Below, piece by piece: positions 29,109 to 38,021 of a stretch of 64,000 bases of DNA. The DNA is from Sulfitobacter sp. F26204 (lineage in GTDB: Bacteria; Pseudomonadota; Alphaproteobacteria; Rhodobacterales; Rhodobacteraceae): positions 186,001 to 250,000 of the forward strand of contig NZ_JAPMLQ010000003.1 in NCBI RefSeq assembly GCF_026410305.1, read 5' to 3'. Position numbers and translations under genes: made by a program. Within the stretch, counting starts at the first letter, position 1. The number at the start of each line of letters is the position of its first letter. Below the pieces are notes generated by a model, which was not told where the DNA came from, did no database searches, and saw only the letters and a list, made by a program, of their open reading frames with translations.

Positions 29109-29278
29109 ACCCGATCTGGTTGTTGCGGATGTCGAGATGGGCGCGCAGGCCCCCCTCGGCCAAACGCGTGAAACTGGTGTTCGGGATCATCGCGCTTGCG
29201 GCGATCATATATGCGGTTGAACGTCTGGGTTACTGGCCGGACTGGGCCACGGCCGAAAGACTTCCGCGTCGGTTCTGA
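29105..29278 (+). CDS. 57-aa single-helix membrane protein
   Basis: A short frame beginning [19 protein letters not shown], with a basic N-terminus, one hydrophobic helix (about residues 22-38: [16 protein letters not shown]) and a tail ending [17 protein letters not shown]. Its ATG overlaps the hpt stop (ATGA), a strong sign of translational coupling, and the basic-helix pattern suggests an inner-membrane protein. Similar small proteins occur behind hpt-like genes in Rhodobacterales as far as I recall; no function is known to me. Confidence 0.75.
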   Translation: MNPIWLLRMSRWARRPPSAKRVKLVFGIIALAAIIYAVERLGYWPDWATAERLPRRF

Positions 29279-29379
29279 CTTGCTTTACCCAGTTCACGAA
29301 AATGTTTCCTGCTTCTGGCTTGCCGATGTAGGCTGACCCAAGGTAACTTGGCAAAATCCAATCCCTTAAGGACAACAAC

Positions 29380-29850
29380 ATGAATTTTTTGACAAAGGCC
29401 ACATTGGTCATCGGCATGAGCACCGCGATCATCGCAAGCGCGGCATTGGCGGATGGACATGCCAAGGAAAATCCAGCGGTTGCAGCGCGTCAGCATCAGA
29501 TGCAGATGATCGGCTATAGCATCGGTATCCTGGGTGCCGTGGCCAAAGGCGAAATGGAATATGACGCTGCCATGGTCTCGGGTGCGGCTTCCAATCTTGC
29601 CACTCTGGCCAGCATGGATCGTGCGACACTGTGGATTGAGGGCACCGAACAGGGTGCTGTTGACGGTTCGCGTGCCAAGGCAGAAATCTGGAGTGATCCG
29701 GACGGGTTCGCTGAGAAATTCAGCGCATTGGGCGATGCAGCAACGGCGCTGGTCGGGGCTGCTGATGCGGCGGCTGTCGGTGCCGGCATGGGTTCGCTTG
29801 GCGGCGCATGCAAAGCCTGCCACGAAACATATCGCGGTCCCAAGAACTAA
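29380..29850 (+). CDS. cytochrome c' / c556 family protein
   Basis: A 156-aa exported monoheme cytochrome. The N-terminus is a signal peptide ending near ASAALADG; the mature protein is a predicted four-helix bundle with the heme motif CKACH at the extreme C-terminus (about 144-148), as in cytochromes c' and c556. The ribosome-binding site AAGGACA precedes the ATG. It is followed three bases later by a diheme cytochrome gene, so the two probably work in one periplasmic electron-transfer step; the partner enzyme is not in the window. Confidence 0.92.
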   Translation: MNFLTKATLVIGMSTAIIASAALADGHAKENPAVAARQHQMQMIGYSIGILGAVAKGEMEYDAAMVSGAASNLATLASMDRATLWIEGTEQGAVDGSRAKAEIWSDPDGFAEKFSALGDAATALVGAADAAAVGAGMGSLGGACKACHETYRGPKN

Positions 29851-29853
29851 GTC

Positions 29854-30744
29854 TTGCGGAGCCTGATCAAATTAGCGGCCATCTGCGCCGCGCTCGGTGG
29901 TGCCGTCTTTTGGTGGTTAACGGCACCGCCCGCCCTGCTGCCAGTTTACGGACAGGGACATGATGCAGATGTCACGCGCGGCGCGCAGATTTTTACCGCT
30001 GCGGGCTGCGCGTCCTGCCATAGTGCCCCCAATGCCGAAGGCAACGACGCCAAGCTGGTTCTGGCGGGCGGTCATTCTTTTGCCAGCGACTTTGGCACCT
30101 TTTATGCACCAAATATTTCACCCGGTGATCAAGGTATCGGCGGCTGGAGTTTGCCTGAATTTGCGCGCGCCGTGACCAAAGGCGTTTCTCCTGAAGGACG
30201 CCATTATTATCCTGCCTTTCCCTACACATCCTATCAGCACATGGATGAAACGGACGTTGCCGATCTGTTTGCCTATATGCAGACCTTGCCGCCTTCCGAC
30301 ACTGCCTCACAGCGTCATGATGTCGGGTTTCCTTTCAATATTCGCAGGGGACTGGGTCTTTGGAAGTTGGTGTTCATGAAACCGGATTACCTTTTGGCCG
30401 GGCCGCTTTCGCCCGAACTGGAGCGCGGGCGCTATTTGGTCGAAACGCTGTCCCATTGCGCGGAATGCCACACACCCCGCAACGCTTTGGGCGGTCTGGA
30501 CCGCACGGCATGGCTGGCCGGGGCACCAAATCCTTCTGGTAAGGGTGAGATACCCAATATCACTTCAGGCGGGCTTGATTGGTCCGAAGAAGACCTGATC
30601 TATTATTTCGAAAGCGGATTGACGCCTGATTATGACAGTGTCGGCGGATCGATGGCAGCTGTCGTCAGCAATCTGGCGCAATTGCCAGAGAGCGATCGTG
30701 CCGCGATTGCCGCCTATCTGAAAGCGGTCCCTGCTGCACCGTAG
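29854..30744 (+). CDS. diheme cytochrome c
   Basis: A 296-aa exported cytochrome with two heme sites, CASCH at 52-56 and CAECH at 202-206, and methionine-rich loops typical of class I c-type domains (ISPGDQGIGGWS, ITSGGLDWSEED). An N-terminal hydrophobic segment (about 4-22) serves as a signal or membrane anchor. It resembles the small diheme subunits that accept electrons from periplasmic dehydrogenases. The start is TTG at 29854, three bases after the upstream cytochrome stop, with a weak purine-rich site. Confidence 0.92.
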   Translation: MRSLIKLAAICAALGGAVFWWLTAPPALLPVYGQGHDADVTRGAQIFTAAGCASCHSAPNAEGNDAKLVLAGGHSFASDFGTFYAPNISPGDQGIGGWSLPEFARAVTKGVSPEGRHYYPAFPYTSYQHMDETDVADLFAYMQTLPPSDTASQRHDVGFPFNIRRGLGLWKLVFMKPDYLLAGPLSPELERGRYLVETLSHCAECHTPRNALGGLDRTAWLAGAPNPSGKGEIPNITSGGLDWSEEDLIYYFESGLTPDYDSVGGSMAAVVSNLAQLPESDRAAIAAYLKAVPAAP

Positions 30745-30753
30745 CTGCGGTGC

Positions 30754-31707
30754 CTAGGCGACGCCGAGTTTCTTGTTGCGGGCCGCGCGAAGCCGTGCAA
30801 AATCATCACCTGCATGATAGGATGAGCGGGTCAACGGTGTGGCGGAAACCATGAGAAAACCCTTCCCATATGCGGCTTTTTCATAGGCAGCAAATTCATC
30901 AGGATGCACAAATCGGTCGACAGCGTGGTGTTTCGGCGTCGGTTGCAGATATTGGCCAATGGTCAGAAAATCGATGTCGGCAGCGCGCATGTCTTCCATG
31001 ACCTGCAATACCGCCTGACGGTTTTCGCCCAGACCAACCATGATTCCAGATTTCGTGAACATTGAAGGATCCAGTTCCTTGACCCGCTGCAAAAGGCGCA
31101 GAGAGTGGAAATATCGCGCGCCAGGGCGCACTTCGGGATAAAGGCCGGGCACGGTTTCCAGATTGTGGTTGAATACATCGGGCCGCGCCGCCACGACCAA
31201 TTCGAGCGCTTCAGGACCACATCGGATGAAATCCGGCGTCAGAATTTCGATGGTTGTATCGGGGCTGCGATGCCGGATGGCGCGGATGGTTTGGGCAAAA
31301 TGTTCGGCCCCGCCATCGGCGATGTCGTCGCGATCTACCGACGTTATGACGACGTGGTTCAAGCCCAGTTTCGCCACCGCATCCGCCACGCGCCCAGGTT
31401 CAAACGCATCAAGATCCTCGGGTGGCTTGCCCGTCGCAATGTTGCAGAATGTACAGGCGCGGGTGCACACTTCTCCCATGATCATCATCGTTGCATGACC
31501 CTGGGACCAGCATTCACCGACATTGGGGCAGCCTGCTTCTTCACAGACCGTCACCAGTTTGTTGTCGCGCATGATCTTGGCGGTTTTGGCATAGCCGGTG
31601 CCCCCCGGTGCCTTGACCCGAATCCAGGACGGCTTTTTAGGCTGTGCATTGTCAGGTTTACCGGCCTTTTCAGGGTGGCGTTGCTCGGGTATTTTCAAAT
31701 CACGCAT
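30754..31707 (-). CDS. lipA: lipoyl synthase
   Basis: A 317-aa radical-SAM enzyme that inserts two sulfurs into protein-bound octanoyl groups. Both clusters are visible: the auxiliary cluster cysteines at 55, 60 and 66 ([12 protein letters not shown]) and the radical-[11 protein letters not shown] at 81-88. A C-terminal [10 protein letters not shown] segment carries the serine that ligates the auxiliary cluster. The ATG follows GGAGCACTGTC. It converges on the diheme cytochrome gene. Confidence 0.97.
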   Translation of the reverse strand: MRDLKIPEQRHPEKAGKPDNAQPKKPSWIRVKAPGGTGYAKTAKIMRDNKLVTVCEEAGCPNVGECWSQGHATMMIMGEVCTRACTFCNIATGKPPEDLDAFEPGRVADAVAKLGLNHVVITSVDRDDIADGGAEHFAQTIRAIRHRSPDTTIEILTPDFIRCGPEALELVVAARPDVFNHNLETVPGLYPEVRPGARYFHSLRLLQRVKELDPSMFTKSGIMVGLGENRQAVLQVMEDMRAADIDFLTIGQYLQPTPKHHAVDRFVHPDEFAAYEKAAYGKGFLMVSATPLTRSSYHAGDDFARLRAARNKKLGVA

Positions 31708-31804
31708 GACAGTGCTCCGGTTGGCTGATCTCTATGTAACATATTCATGCGCCAACAAAAGCCCAGCCCGTTACATTCCCGCCATGCACCTGCGTGATGA
31801 CGGT

Positions 31805-32944
31805 TCAGCCGATCATCGGTCCCCCCGGCCCCACGGTGGCATTGTAGTGCCGATTGAGCCGCATCAACGCGATGCGCAGCACGACTTTGCCAGAGCGCGC
31901 AGACCAACCTAGACGCTTTTCCGCCGCTTCCAATCCTTCAAGATAACAACAACACCGCAGAACGACATCGGATAGTCCCGGCCCCAGTTCATCGAGGGCT
32001 GCCTTGACCCGTGCACGTGCGGCCGCCGCCCCGCTGGTGCCCTGTGAATGACCGTTTGCAGTGACCTGTGTGCCAGCGGTCAGGAAATGATCCCAGTTTT
32101 GCGTGATGGTGCTGTCCATCTGGGCGAGTTCGAAATCCTCACGCAGTTGTTCGCCGGCACGCACCAGAACCTCCGATAGAAACGGCTTGCCCTCCTTGTC
32201 ACGTCGCCGTGCAAGGGCGGCCAGGGGGCTTTCCCCTATTGCAAAGCGCGCGCGTCCGGACTCCAGCCCCGAATCCGGCCCATATTGGGTCGTTTTGTCG
32301 AAACAAAACGGTTCCGCGGCTTCTGCACACCCACCATATGACGGCGTATTGTCGCCAAACTTGTGCAGAAACCTGTTCAGTGCGCTGCGCCCGGCAGACG
32401 TGATATGATAGCGGATAATGCGGCCGGAATTGGCAGGGCTGATCCAGTTTTTCAAGGCCATGGCCTGCGCCACCGATGCAGCAACAACCGCCGTACGTGC
32501 ACTTCCGCCCTGCGGGGTATCACGAACGACTACGGCCTTGTCCAGATCGGTGGCAACAGCCATTACCGCGCCGGTTTCACACAAGCGACGCAGAATCCGC
32601 ATGGCGTCACGGGCCAATGTGGCGTCGTCAGGAAGGGCAAGATCAGACAGGTCATTCATTCCAGTTGCGTCCTTATTCGTATCATCAGAGTTCTGGTCGG
32701 TAGCGCAGGTACTGACCGCACCGAGTTTGCGTAAAACGGAATCGACCAAAGGATCGTCCCGACGTAGTTCGATCTTTCGGATCTGGCGCAGGATTGTTGA
32801 TGCATGGCACCCGGCAGCCCGCGCAAGAACACGAATTGGTGCGCCGTTTTCAGTATGCGCAATGTAGTGACGTGCCCCGACCGGTACCCAATGAGGCAAT
32901 TTAGCCGACATCCCGTACGCATTTGATTGGACAAAATGATCCAT
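31805..32944 (-). CDS. DUF6456 helix-turn-helix protein
   Basis: A 379-aa protein of the Rhodobacterales DUF6456 type. The N-terminal part has a helix-turn-helix-like segment (VLARAAGCHASTILRQIRKIE, about residues 38-58); the C-terminal domain (GLSDVVLRCCCYLEGLEAAEKRL and WSARSGKVVLRIALMRLNRH) is the conserved DUF. The start is taken at the second of two ATGs (32944) because AAGGAG then lies at optimal distance. It is divergent from a DUF6477 gene, and the shared region has DnaA-box-like sites. A regulatory or replication-linked role is only inferred. Confidence 0.75.
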   Translation of the reverse strand: MDHFVQSNAYGMSAKLPHWVPVGARHYIAHTENGAPIRVLARAAGCHASTILRQIRKIELRRDDPLVDSVLRKLGAVSTCATDQNSDDTNKDATGMNDLSDLALPDDATLARDAMRILRRLCETGAVMAVATDLDKAVVVRDTPQGGSARTAVVAASVAQAMALKNWISPANSGRIIRYHITSAGRSALNRFLHKFGDNTPSYGGCAEAAEPFCFDKTTQYGPDSGLESGRARFAIGESPLAALARRRDKEGKPFLSEVLVRAGEQLREDFELAQMDSTITQNWDHFLTAGTQVTANGHSQGTSGAAAARARVKAALDELGPGLSDVVLRCCCYLEGLEAAEKRLGWSARSGKVVLRIALMRLNRHYNATVGPGGPMIG

Positions 32945-32989
32945 CATGTCTCCTTCAATCTGAACTGCGCAGAACAAGTTTTCCCGGGG

Positions 32990-32998
32990 TTATCCACA
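32990..32998 (+). promoter_or_regulatory. perfect DnaA box between DUF6456 and DUF6477 genes
   Basis: TTATCCACA matches the DnaA consensus at all nine positions. It lies about 45 bases upstream of the DUF6456 start. A second site with one mismatch (TCATCCACA, 33165-33173) lies 16 bases upstream of the DUF6477 start on the other side. One nine-base match could be chance, but a pair in one 245-base gap is less so. Confidence 0.45.
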
Positions 32999-33189
32999 CA
33001 ACCTAAAATTGCACTTGTTACCCATTCGTTAAAATAATGCGCATCTATGAGCATTGTTTCTAAATCATAAACAGTTATGAAAGGTCCGAACGGTAGTGTA
33101 AGGCGGCACGCAACACCCCAATAGGTTGTGTCATGTTGCTGGCAAGGAAAAGTGTAACCGCTTTTCATCCACAGCTAAGGAGCACTGCC

Positions 33190-33483
33190 ATGCAAGATGT
33201 ATTAACGATGCTTAACGCCCTGCACCGCCCACGCCTCATGATGCGTGCAGCACGGATTGGCGCACAGGAGTACCGCCGTTCGGCACATTTGCCCCGGCTT
33301 CTGGGATATGGGGCATTGCCGCGAAACGGCATTGCCCTACTCAAGCTGATCGAAATCGAAGCGACCCTAGAGGAGCAGCGGATCGGGTCGGATGCGAGCT
33401 ATAGTCTGGTCAAACATCTGGATGTACTGATCGCAATGGTTGGCGAGGCCCGCTTGTTGCGTTCCACGCAGGCCCCGGCGTGA
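33190..33483 (+). CDS. DUF6477-family protein
   Basis: A 97-aa basic protein beginning MQDVLTMLNALHRPRLM, with conserved-looking arginine-rich helices (RAARIGAQEYRR) and an LIEIEATLEEQRI segment. AAGGAG lies seven bases before the ATG at 33190; a frame extending to 33133 is ignored. The family is typical of Rhodobacterales and has no known function to me. It is divergent from the DUF6456 gene, which suggests a shared control region. Confidence 0.7.
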   Translation: MQDVLTMLNALHRPRLMMRAARIGAQEYRRSAHLPRLLGYGALPRNGIALLKLIEIEATLEEQRIGSDASYSLVKHLDVLIAMVGEARLLRSTQAPA

Positions 33484-33495
33484 GGTCTTTGTCCC

Positions 33496-35028
33496 TCACA
33501 TAAAGCTGTCCGGTTCGGCCAGTTTCTTCTGGGCGACAAAGGCATCAAGGCCTTCGCGGATTGCGGGATCGATCGGCGGGGCTTGATAATCCGCCAACAT
33601 CTTTTCGACACGTATGCTCGCCAAGGTCTGGGTATCGCGCGCGCCTTCATCTTCCCATGTTTCAAACGGCTTGTAATCCAGAAGGTCTGACTTCCAGAAG
33701 GCCGATTTGAAGTTCTCCTGCGTATGTGCACAGCCAAGATAATGACCGCCCGGCCCGACTTCGCGGATGGCATCCATTGCCTGGGCGTTTTCGTCGATTT
33801 GAACCCCCCGGGCCAGGTGGTGCAAGGTTCCCAGCTGATCAGCATCCATCACAAACTTTTCGAATGAACTGACCAGCCCACCCTCAAGCCAGCCACAGGC
33901 ATGCAACATGAAGTTGACACCAGACAATAAACCCATGTTCAGGCTGTTGGAGGATTCATAGGCCGCTTGCGCGTCCGGCAATTTCGATCCGCAGAACGCA
34001 CCAGCGGATCGATAGGGCAATCCCAAACGACGCGCCAACTGACCCGCGCCATAGGTAATATGTGCTGCTTCTGGCGTGCCAAAGGTCGGGGCACCGGAAT
34101 TCATGTCGATCGAAGTTACGAAGGCTCCCATTATGACCGGAGCACCGGGATTGCAAAGTTGGGAATAGGCGATGCCTGCCAACCCTTCCGCCAAAACCTG
34201 TGTCAATGTCCCTGCAACCGATACCGGTGCCATGGCCCCGCCCACAATAAAGGGGGAAATGATACAGGCCTGATTGTTCTGTGCATAAACTTCCAGTGCG
34301 CCCATCATTACATCATCAAAGGTCATGGGGGAGTTGATGTTGATCAGAGAGGTCATCACCGTATTCTGCTGTACGAAATCTTCCCCAAAGAGGATCTTGC
34401 ACATATCAACCGAATCTTGCGCTCGGCTGGGTTCGGTTACCGACCCCATGAAGGGTTTGTCGCTCAGCGTCATATGGGCGTACAACATATCCAGATGACG
34501 CTTGTTCACTGGAATGTCGGTTGGTTCGCATACGGTGCCGCCAGAATGGTGCAGCCACTTGGACATATAGCCCAATTTCACGAATTTATTGAAATCCGCC
34601 ATCGTCGCATAGCGCCGCCCGCCGGCTGCATCGCGCACAAATGGAGGGCCGTAAACCGGTGCCAGCACGAGGTTCTTGCCACCCACCACAACATTCCGGG
34701 CGGGATTGCGAGCATGCTGGGTAAATTCTTTCGGCGCGGTGGCACATAGTTTCCGGGCCAACCCCCGCGGAATACGTACCCTCTGTCCGTCAATATCCGC
34801 CCCTGCATCGCGCCAGCGCGCAATCGCCGCAGGATTGTCGGGAAAATTGACACCGACCTCTTCCAAGATGATTTCGGCGTTGGTTTCGATGATTTGCAAA
34901 GCTTCTTCGGTCAATACCTCGAAATTGGGGATATTGCGCTCAATGAATTTCGCCGTCTCAAAAGACACCGCACTGCGCTCTGCGCGTCTTGCAGCGCCGC
35001 CGCCGCCACGTCGTGGTCTCTGCGCCAT
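33496..35028 (-). CDS. MttB-family corrinoid-dependent methyltransferase (non-pyrrolysine)
   Basis: A 510-aa member of the trimethylamine methyltransferase (MttB) family, which transfers a methyl group from a quaternary or tertiary amine to a corrinoid protein. Family segments include the TIM-barrel FMGSVTEPSRAQDSVDM, ISPFIVGGAMAPVSVAG and CGSKLPDAQAAYES. The frame has no in-frame TAG, so there is no pyrrolysine; such homologues act on glycine betaine or related compounds. The start at 35028 (MAQRPRRGGGG) follows AAAGGA. No corrinoid protein gene is adjacent. It is divergent from guaA. Confidence 0.88.
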   Translation of the reverse strand: MAQRPRRGGGGAARRAERSAVSFETAKFIERNIPNFEVLTEEALQIIETNAEIILEEVGVNFPDNPAAIARWRDAGADIDGQRVRIPRGLARKLCATAPKEFTQHARNPARNVVVGGKNLVLAPVYGPPFVRDAAGGRRYATMADFNKFVKLGYMSKWLHHSGGTVCEPTDIPVNKRHLDMLYAHMTLSDKPFMGSVTEPSRAQDSVDMCKILFGEDFVQQNTVMTSLININSPMTFDDVMMGALEVYAQNNQACIISPFIVGGAMAPVSVAGTLTQVLAEGLAGIAYSQLCNPGAPVIMGAFVTSIDMNSGAPTFGTPEAAHITYGAGQLARRLGLPYRSAGAFCGSKLPDAQAAYESSNSLNMGLLSGVNFMLHACGWLEGGLVSSFEKFVMDADQLGTLHHLARGVQIDENAQAMDAIREVGPGGHYLGCAHTQENFKSAFWKSDLLDYKPFETWEDEGARDTQTLASIRVEKMLADYQAPPIDPAIREGLDAFVAQKKLAEPDSFM

Positions 35029-35145
35029 GGTCTTTTCCTTTGTCCCAAAATGTGACCTCTGGCTATCGCATTCGCGCCTGCGCCCTTTCGCAGATACCGT
35101 CCTGTGAGGGTGAAAAGCGACATTAGCTGACTTGCTCGCTTTATT

Positions 35146-35170
35146 GGCCGCGCGGCCTGCAAGTGCAGGC
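35146..35170. promoter_or_regulatory. overlapping palindromes upstream of the MttB-like gene
   Basis: A perfect 12-bp palindrome GGCCGCGCGGCC (35146-35157) overlaps a second perfect palindrome (GCCTGCA at 35155-35161, AG, TGCAGGC at 35164-35170). They lie 118-142 bases before the MttB start and about 110 before guaA, so they may be an operator, but GC-rich palindromes can also arise by chance in this genome. The function is unknown. Confidence 0.3.
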
Positions 35171-35277
35171 CTGCATCCTTTGATGATGCCTGCGCACCGC
35201 CTGGCCATGCAACCTTGTTCACCAGCCAGCCCAAACGGGCACTTGCCACCCGCGCCAACCCCACATAATCAGTCATC

Positions 35278-36852
35278 ATGACAATATCAATCGCCCCCAC
35301 CGACCACGACCGCCTGCTGATCATCGACTTTGGCAGCCAGGTCACTCAACTTATTGCGCGCCGCTTGCGCGAACTGCATGTCTTTTGCGAAATTCATCCC
35401 TTCAGTGCGGTGGATGAGGCATTTCTTGCAGCTTTCAATCCCAAGGCGGTGATCCTGTCCGGTGGACCCGCGTCAGTTTTTGCCGAAGGTGCGCCACGCC
35501 CGCCGGAAAAGGTTTTCGAGTTGGATGTGCCTGTTTTGGGCATCTGCTACGGCCAACAGGTGATGATGGAAATGCTGGGTGGCAAGGTCGAACGCGGACA
35601 TAAAACCGCAGAATTCGGTCGCGCCTTTGTGACCCCCGAAGCGGAAAAACTGGACCTGCTGCAGGGCTGGTTCACGACAGATCGCGAACAGGTCTGGATG
35701 AGCCACGGTGACCATGTCAGCAAGATCGCCCCCGGCTTCAAGGTGTTTGGCACCTCGCCAAATGCGCCCTTTGCGATTACTGCCGACACCGATCGGGACT
35801 TCTATGCTGTGCAGTTTCACCCCGAAGTGCACCACACGCCCAATGGTGCAAAGCTGTACGAGAATTTCGTACGCCTTGCAGGGTTTAAAGGCGACTGGAC
35901 GATGAGCGCCTACCGAGAGGAAGCGATTGCCGCCATTCGCGCACAGGTCGGCGATGAAAAGGTGATCTGTGGCCTGTCCGGCGGAGTCGATTCCTCGGTC
36001 GCGGCGGTGCTGATTCATGAAGCGATCGGTGATCAGCTTACCTGCGTCTTCGTGGATCACGGTTTGTTGCGCAAGGGAGAGGCCGAAGAAGTCGTCACCA
36101 TGTTCCGCGACCATTATAACATGCCCCTGATCCATGCCGACGAAAAAGAATTGTTCCTGGGCGAACTCGACGGCGTTTCAGACCCGGAAACCAAGCGCAA
36201 GATCATCGGGAAACTGTTTGTCGACGTATTTCAGAAACATGCAACCGAAGTCGGCGACGCCAGGTTTCTTGCCCAGGGCACGCTCTATCCCGATGTCATC
36301 GAATCAGTCAGCTTTTCCGGCGGGCCTTCGGTGACGATCAAATCGCACCATAATGTCGGGGGCCTGCCTGAAAAGATGGGCCTGAAACTTGTCGAACCGC
36401 TGCGCGAGTTATTCAAGGACGAGGTCAGGGCCTTGGGTGTCGAACTCGGCCTGCCCAAGTCTTTCATTGGCCGCCATCCCTTTCCCGGACCCGGCCTTGC
36501 CATCCGCTGCCCGGGGGAAATCACCCGTCAGAAGCTCGATATTCTGCGCGAGGCCGATGCCGTCTACATCGACCAGATCCGCAAGCACGGGCTGTACGAC
36601 GAAATCTGGCAGGCCTTTGTTGCCATCCTGCCCGTGCGCACGGTTGGCGTGATGGGCGACGGGCGCACCTATGACTTTGCTTGCGCCTTGCGGGCTGTCA
36701 CCTCTGTCGATGGCATGACAGCAGATTATTATCCGTTCACGCATGAATTTCTGGGCGAAACAGCGACACGCATCATCAACGAAGTCCCCGGTATTAACCG
36801 CGTTACCCTCGACATTACCTCAAAACCTCCGGGAACCATCGAATGGGAGTGA
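35278..36852 (+). CDS. guaA: GMP synthase (glutamine-hydrolysing)
   Basis: A 524-aa enzyme that aminates XMP to GMP. The N-terminal glutamine amidotransferase domain has Cys90 in GICYGQQ, and the PP-loop ATPase domain carries SGGVDSS near residue 234; the C-terminal dimer domain ends KPPGTIEWE. The length is normal. The start ATG at 35278 has no strong Shine-Dalgarno. Its end overlaps the following ABM monooxygenase gene by ten bases. Confidence 0.98.
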   Translation: MTISIAPTDHDRLLIIDFGSQVTQLIARRLRELHVFCEIHPFSAVDEAFLAAFNPKAVILSGGPASVFAEGAPRPPEKVFELDVPVLGICYGQQVMMEMLGGKVERGHKTAEFGRAFVTPEAEKLDLLQGWFTTDREQVWMSHGDHVSKIAPGFKVFGTSPNAPFAITADTDRDFYAVQFHPEVHHTPNGAKLYENFVRLAGFKGDWTMSAYREEAIAAIRAQVGDEKVICGLSGGVDSSVAAVLIHEAIGDQLTCVFVDHGLLRKGEAEEVVTMFRDHYNMPLIHADEKELFLGELDGVSDPETKRKIIGKLFVDVFQKHATEVGDARFLAQGTLYPDVIESVSFSGGPSVTIKSHHNVGGLPEKMGLKLVEPLRELFKDEVRALGVELGLPKSFIGRHPFPGPGLAIRCPGEITRQKLDILREADAVYIDQIRKHGLYDEIWQAFVAILPVRTVGVMGDGRTYDFACALRAVTSVDGMTADYYPFTHEFLGETATRIINEVPGINRVTLDITSKPPGTIEWE

Positions 36853-37121
36853 CGCTGAGTGGCGTTTTACGCTGTGCAACCGAAGCCGAAGCCGCCCGCG
36901 TGCGTGCGGCACTGGACAGCCATATCCAACTGACGCGGGCTGAAGCAGGCTGCGTGTCGTTCGACGTCACGGCAACCGATGATCCCTTGATCTGGAACGT
37001 CATCGAAGAATTCACTGACAAGGCTGCTTTTGAACTGCATCAAAGCCGCGCAGCGCAGTCCGATTGGGCAGTGCAAACCAATGGAATTGAACGTAACTAC
37101 CAAATCAAGGGCTATCCATGA
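36843..37121 (+). CDS. antibiotic biosynthesis monooxygenase-domain protein
   Basis: A 92-aa ABM-domain (ferredoxin-like, dimeric) protein with the pattern [32 protein letters not shown] split across residues 36-68. Members include quinol monooxygenases and heme-degrading enzymes, and many have no known substrate. The gene overlaps the guaA stop by ten bases and the next EamA gene by four, so it is translated from the same message. I would call it only a putative monooxygenase. Confidence 0.8.
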   Translation: MGVTLSGVLRCATEAEAARVRAALDSHIQLTRAEAGCVSFDVTATDDPLIWNVIEEFTDKAAFELHQSRAAQSDWAVQTNGIERNYQIKGYP

Positions 37122-37981
37122 GCACGACCTTGGTTGCGGCTTTGTGGATGTTGGGCGCGGTGTCCAGTTTTACCGCCATGGCCATTGCCGGGCGCGAGTT
37201 GAGCGCAGGTTTCGACACCTTCGAAATCATGATGTATCGCTCGGCCTTTGGATTGCTTGTGGTAATGACGCTGGCCTTTGCCACTGGCAGCCACCGTCAA
37301 ATTACCACTGTCGCGCTGCGTACGCATTTCATTCGCAACATTTTTCATTTTACCGGGCAAAACCTGTGGTTCTACGCCGTCACGATGATCCCGCTTGCGC
37401 AGGTTTTTGCTCTTGAATTCACTTCGCCGCTCTGGGTCATCGTCCTGTCGCCGTTTTTGTTGGGTGAACGCCTGACCCGGATCCGTGCCCTCGCAGCGAT
37501 CATGGGCTTTGTCGGTATCCTGATTGTTGCACGTCCCGATATGGCAGGGATGAATAGCGGTATCGCTGCCGCGGCCACCTGCGCCATCTTCTTTGCACTG
37601 ACCTATGTTTTCACCAAACGTCTAACACGGACGGAAACGATCACGGCGATCATGTTCTACCTGACATTCTTTCAACTTGTCTTCGGTGTGATTACAGCCG
37701 GGTATGATGGTGACATCGCCCTGCCGACATTGATCGCCCTGCCATGGCTGGCGCTGGTGGCCTGTTGCGGGTTGCTTGCACATTTCTGCATTACCAAGGC
37801 CCTCACCATAGCGCCCGCGACCGTGGTTGCCCCAATCGACTTTGCCCGTCTGCCTATCGTCGCTGTCGCTGCAATGTTGCTTTATAACGAGGTCATCGAC
37901 ATCTGGGTTTTTGTCGGAGCCGTGATCATTTTTGCGGGCAATTACCTTAATATCTGGGTCGAGACACGCAAATCCGCATGA
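37118..37981 (+). CDS. EamA/DMT-family transporter
   Basis: A 287-aa inner-membrane protein with about ten hydrophobic helices in two EamA repeats, for example LLGERLTRIRALAAIMGFVG in the first and LLYNEVIDIWVFVGAVIIFAG in the second. DMT carriers export amino acids, nucleotides or other metabolites; the substrate is not predictable. It overlaps the ABM gene by four bases and is followed after 40 bases by a second, divergent EamA carrier. Confidence 0.85.
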   Translation: MSTTLVAALWMLGAVSSFTAMAIAGRELSAGFDTFEIMMYRSAFGLLVVMTLAFATGSHRQITTVALRTHFIRNIFHFTGQNLWFYAVTMIPLAQVFALEFTSPLWVIVLSPFLLGERLTRIRALAAIMGFVGILIVARPDMAGMNSGIAAAATCAIFFALTYVFTKRLTRTETITAIMFYLTFFQLVFGVITAGYDGDIALPTLIALPWLALVACCGLLAHFCITKALTIAPATVVAPIDFARLPIVAVAAMLLYNEVIDIWVFVGAVIIFAGNYLNIWVETRKSA

Positions 37982-38021
37982 AACGGGTCGTGGGTTTGCT
38001 CATCATCGTTAGTTCGGTGGC

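Noticed and set aside
33496-35028. Pyrrolysine-containing MttB
   Set aside because: There is no in-frame TAG in the coding region and no pyrrolysine machinery nearby.
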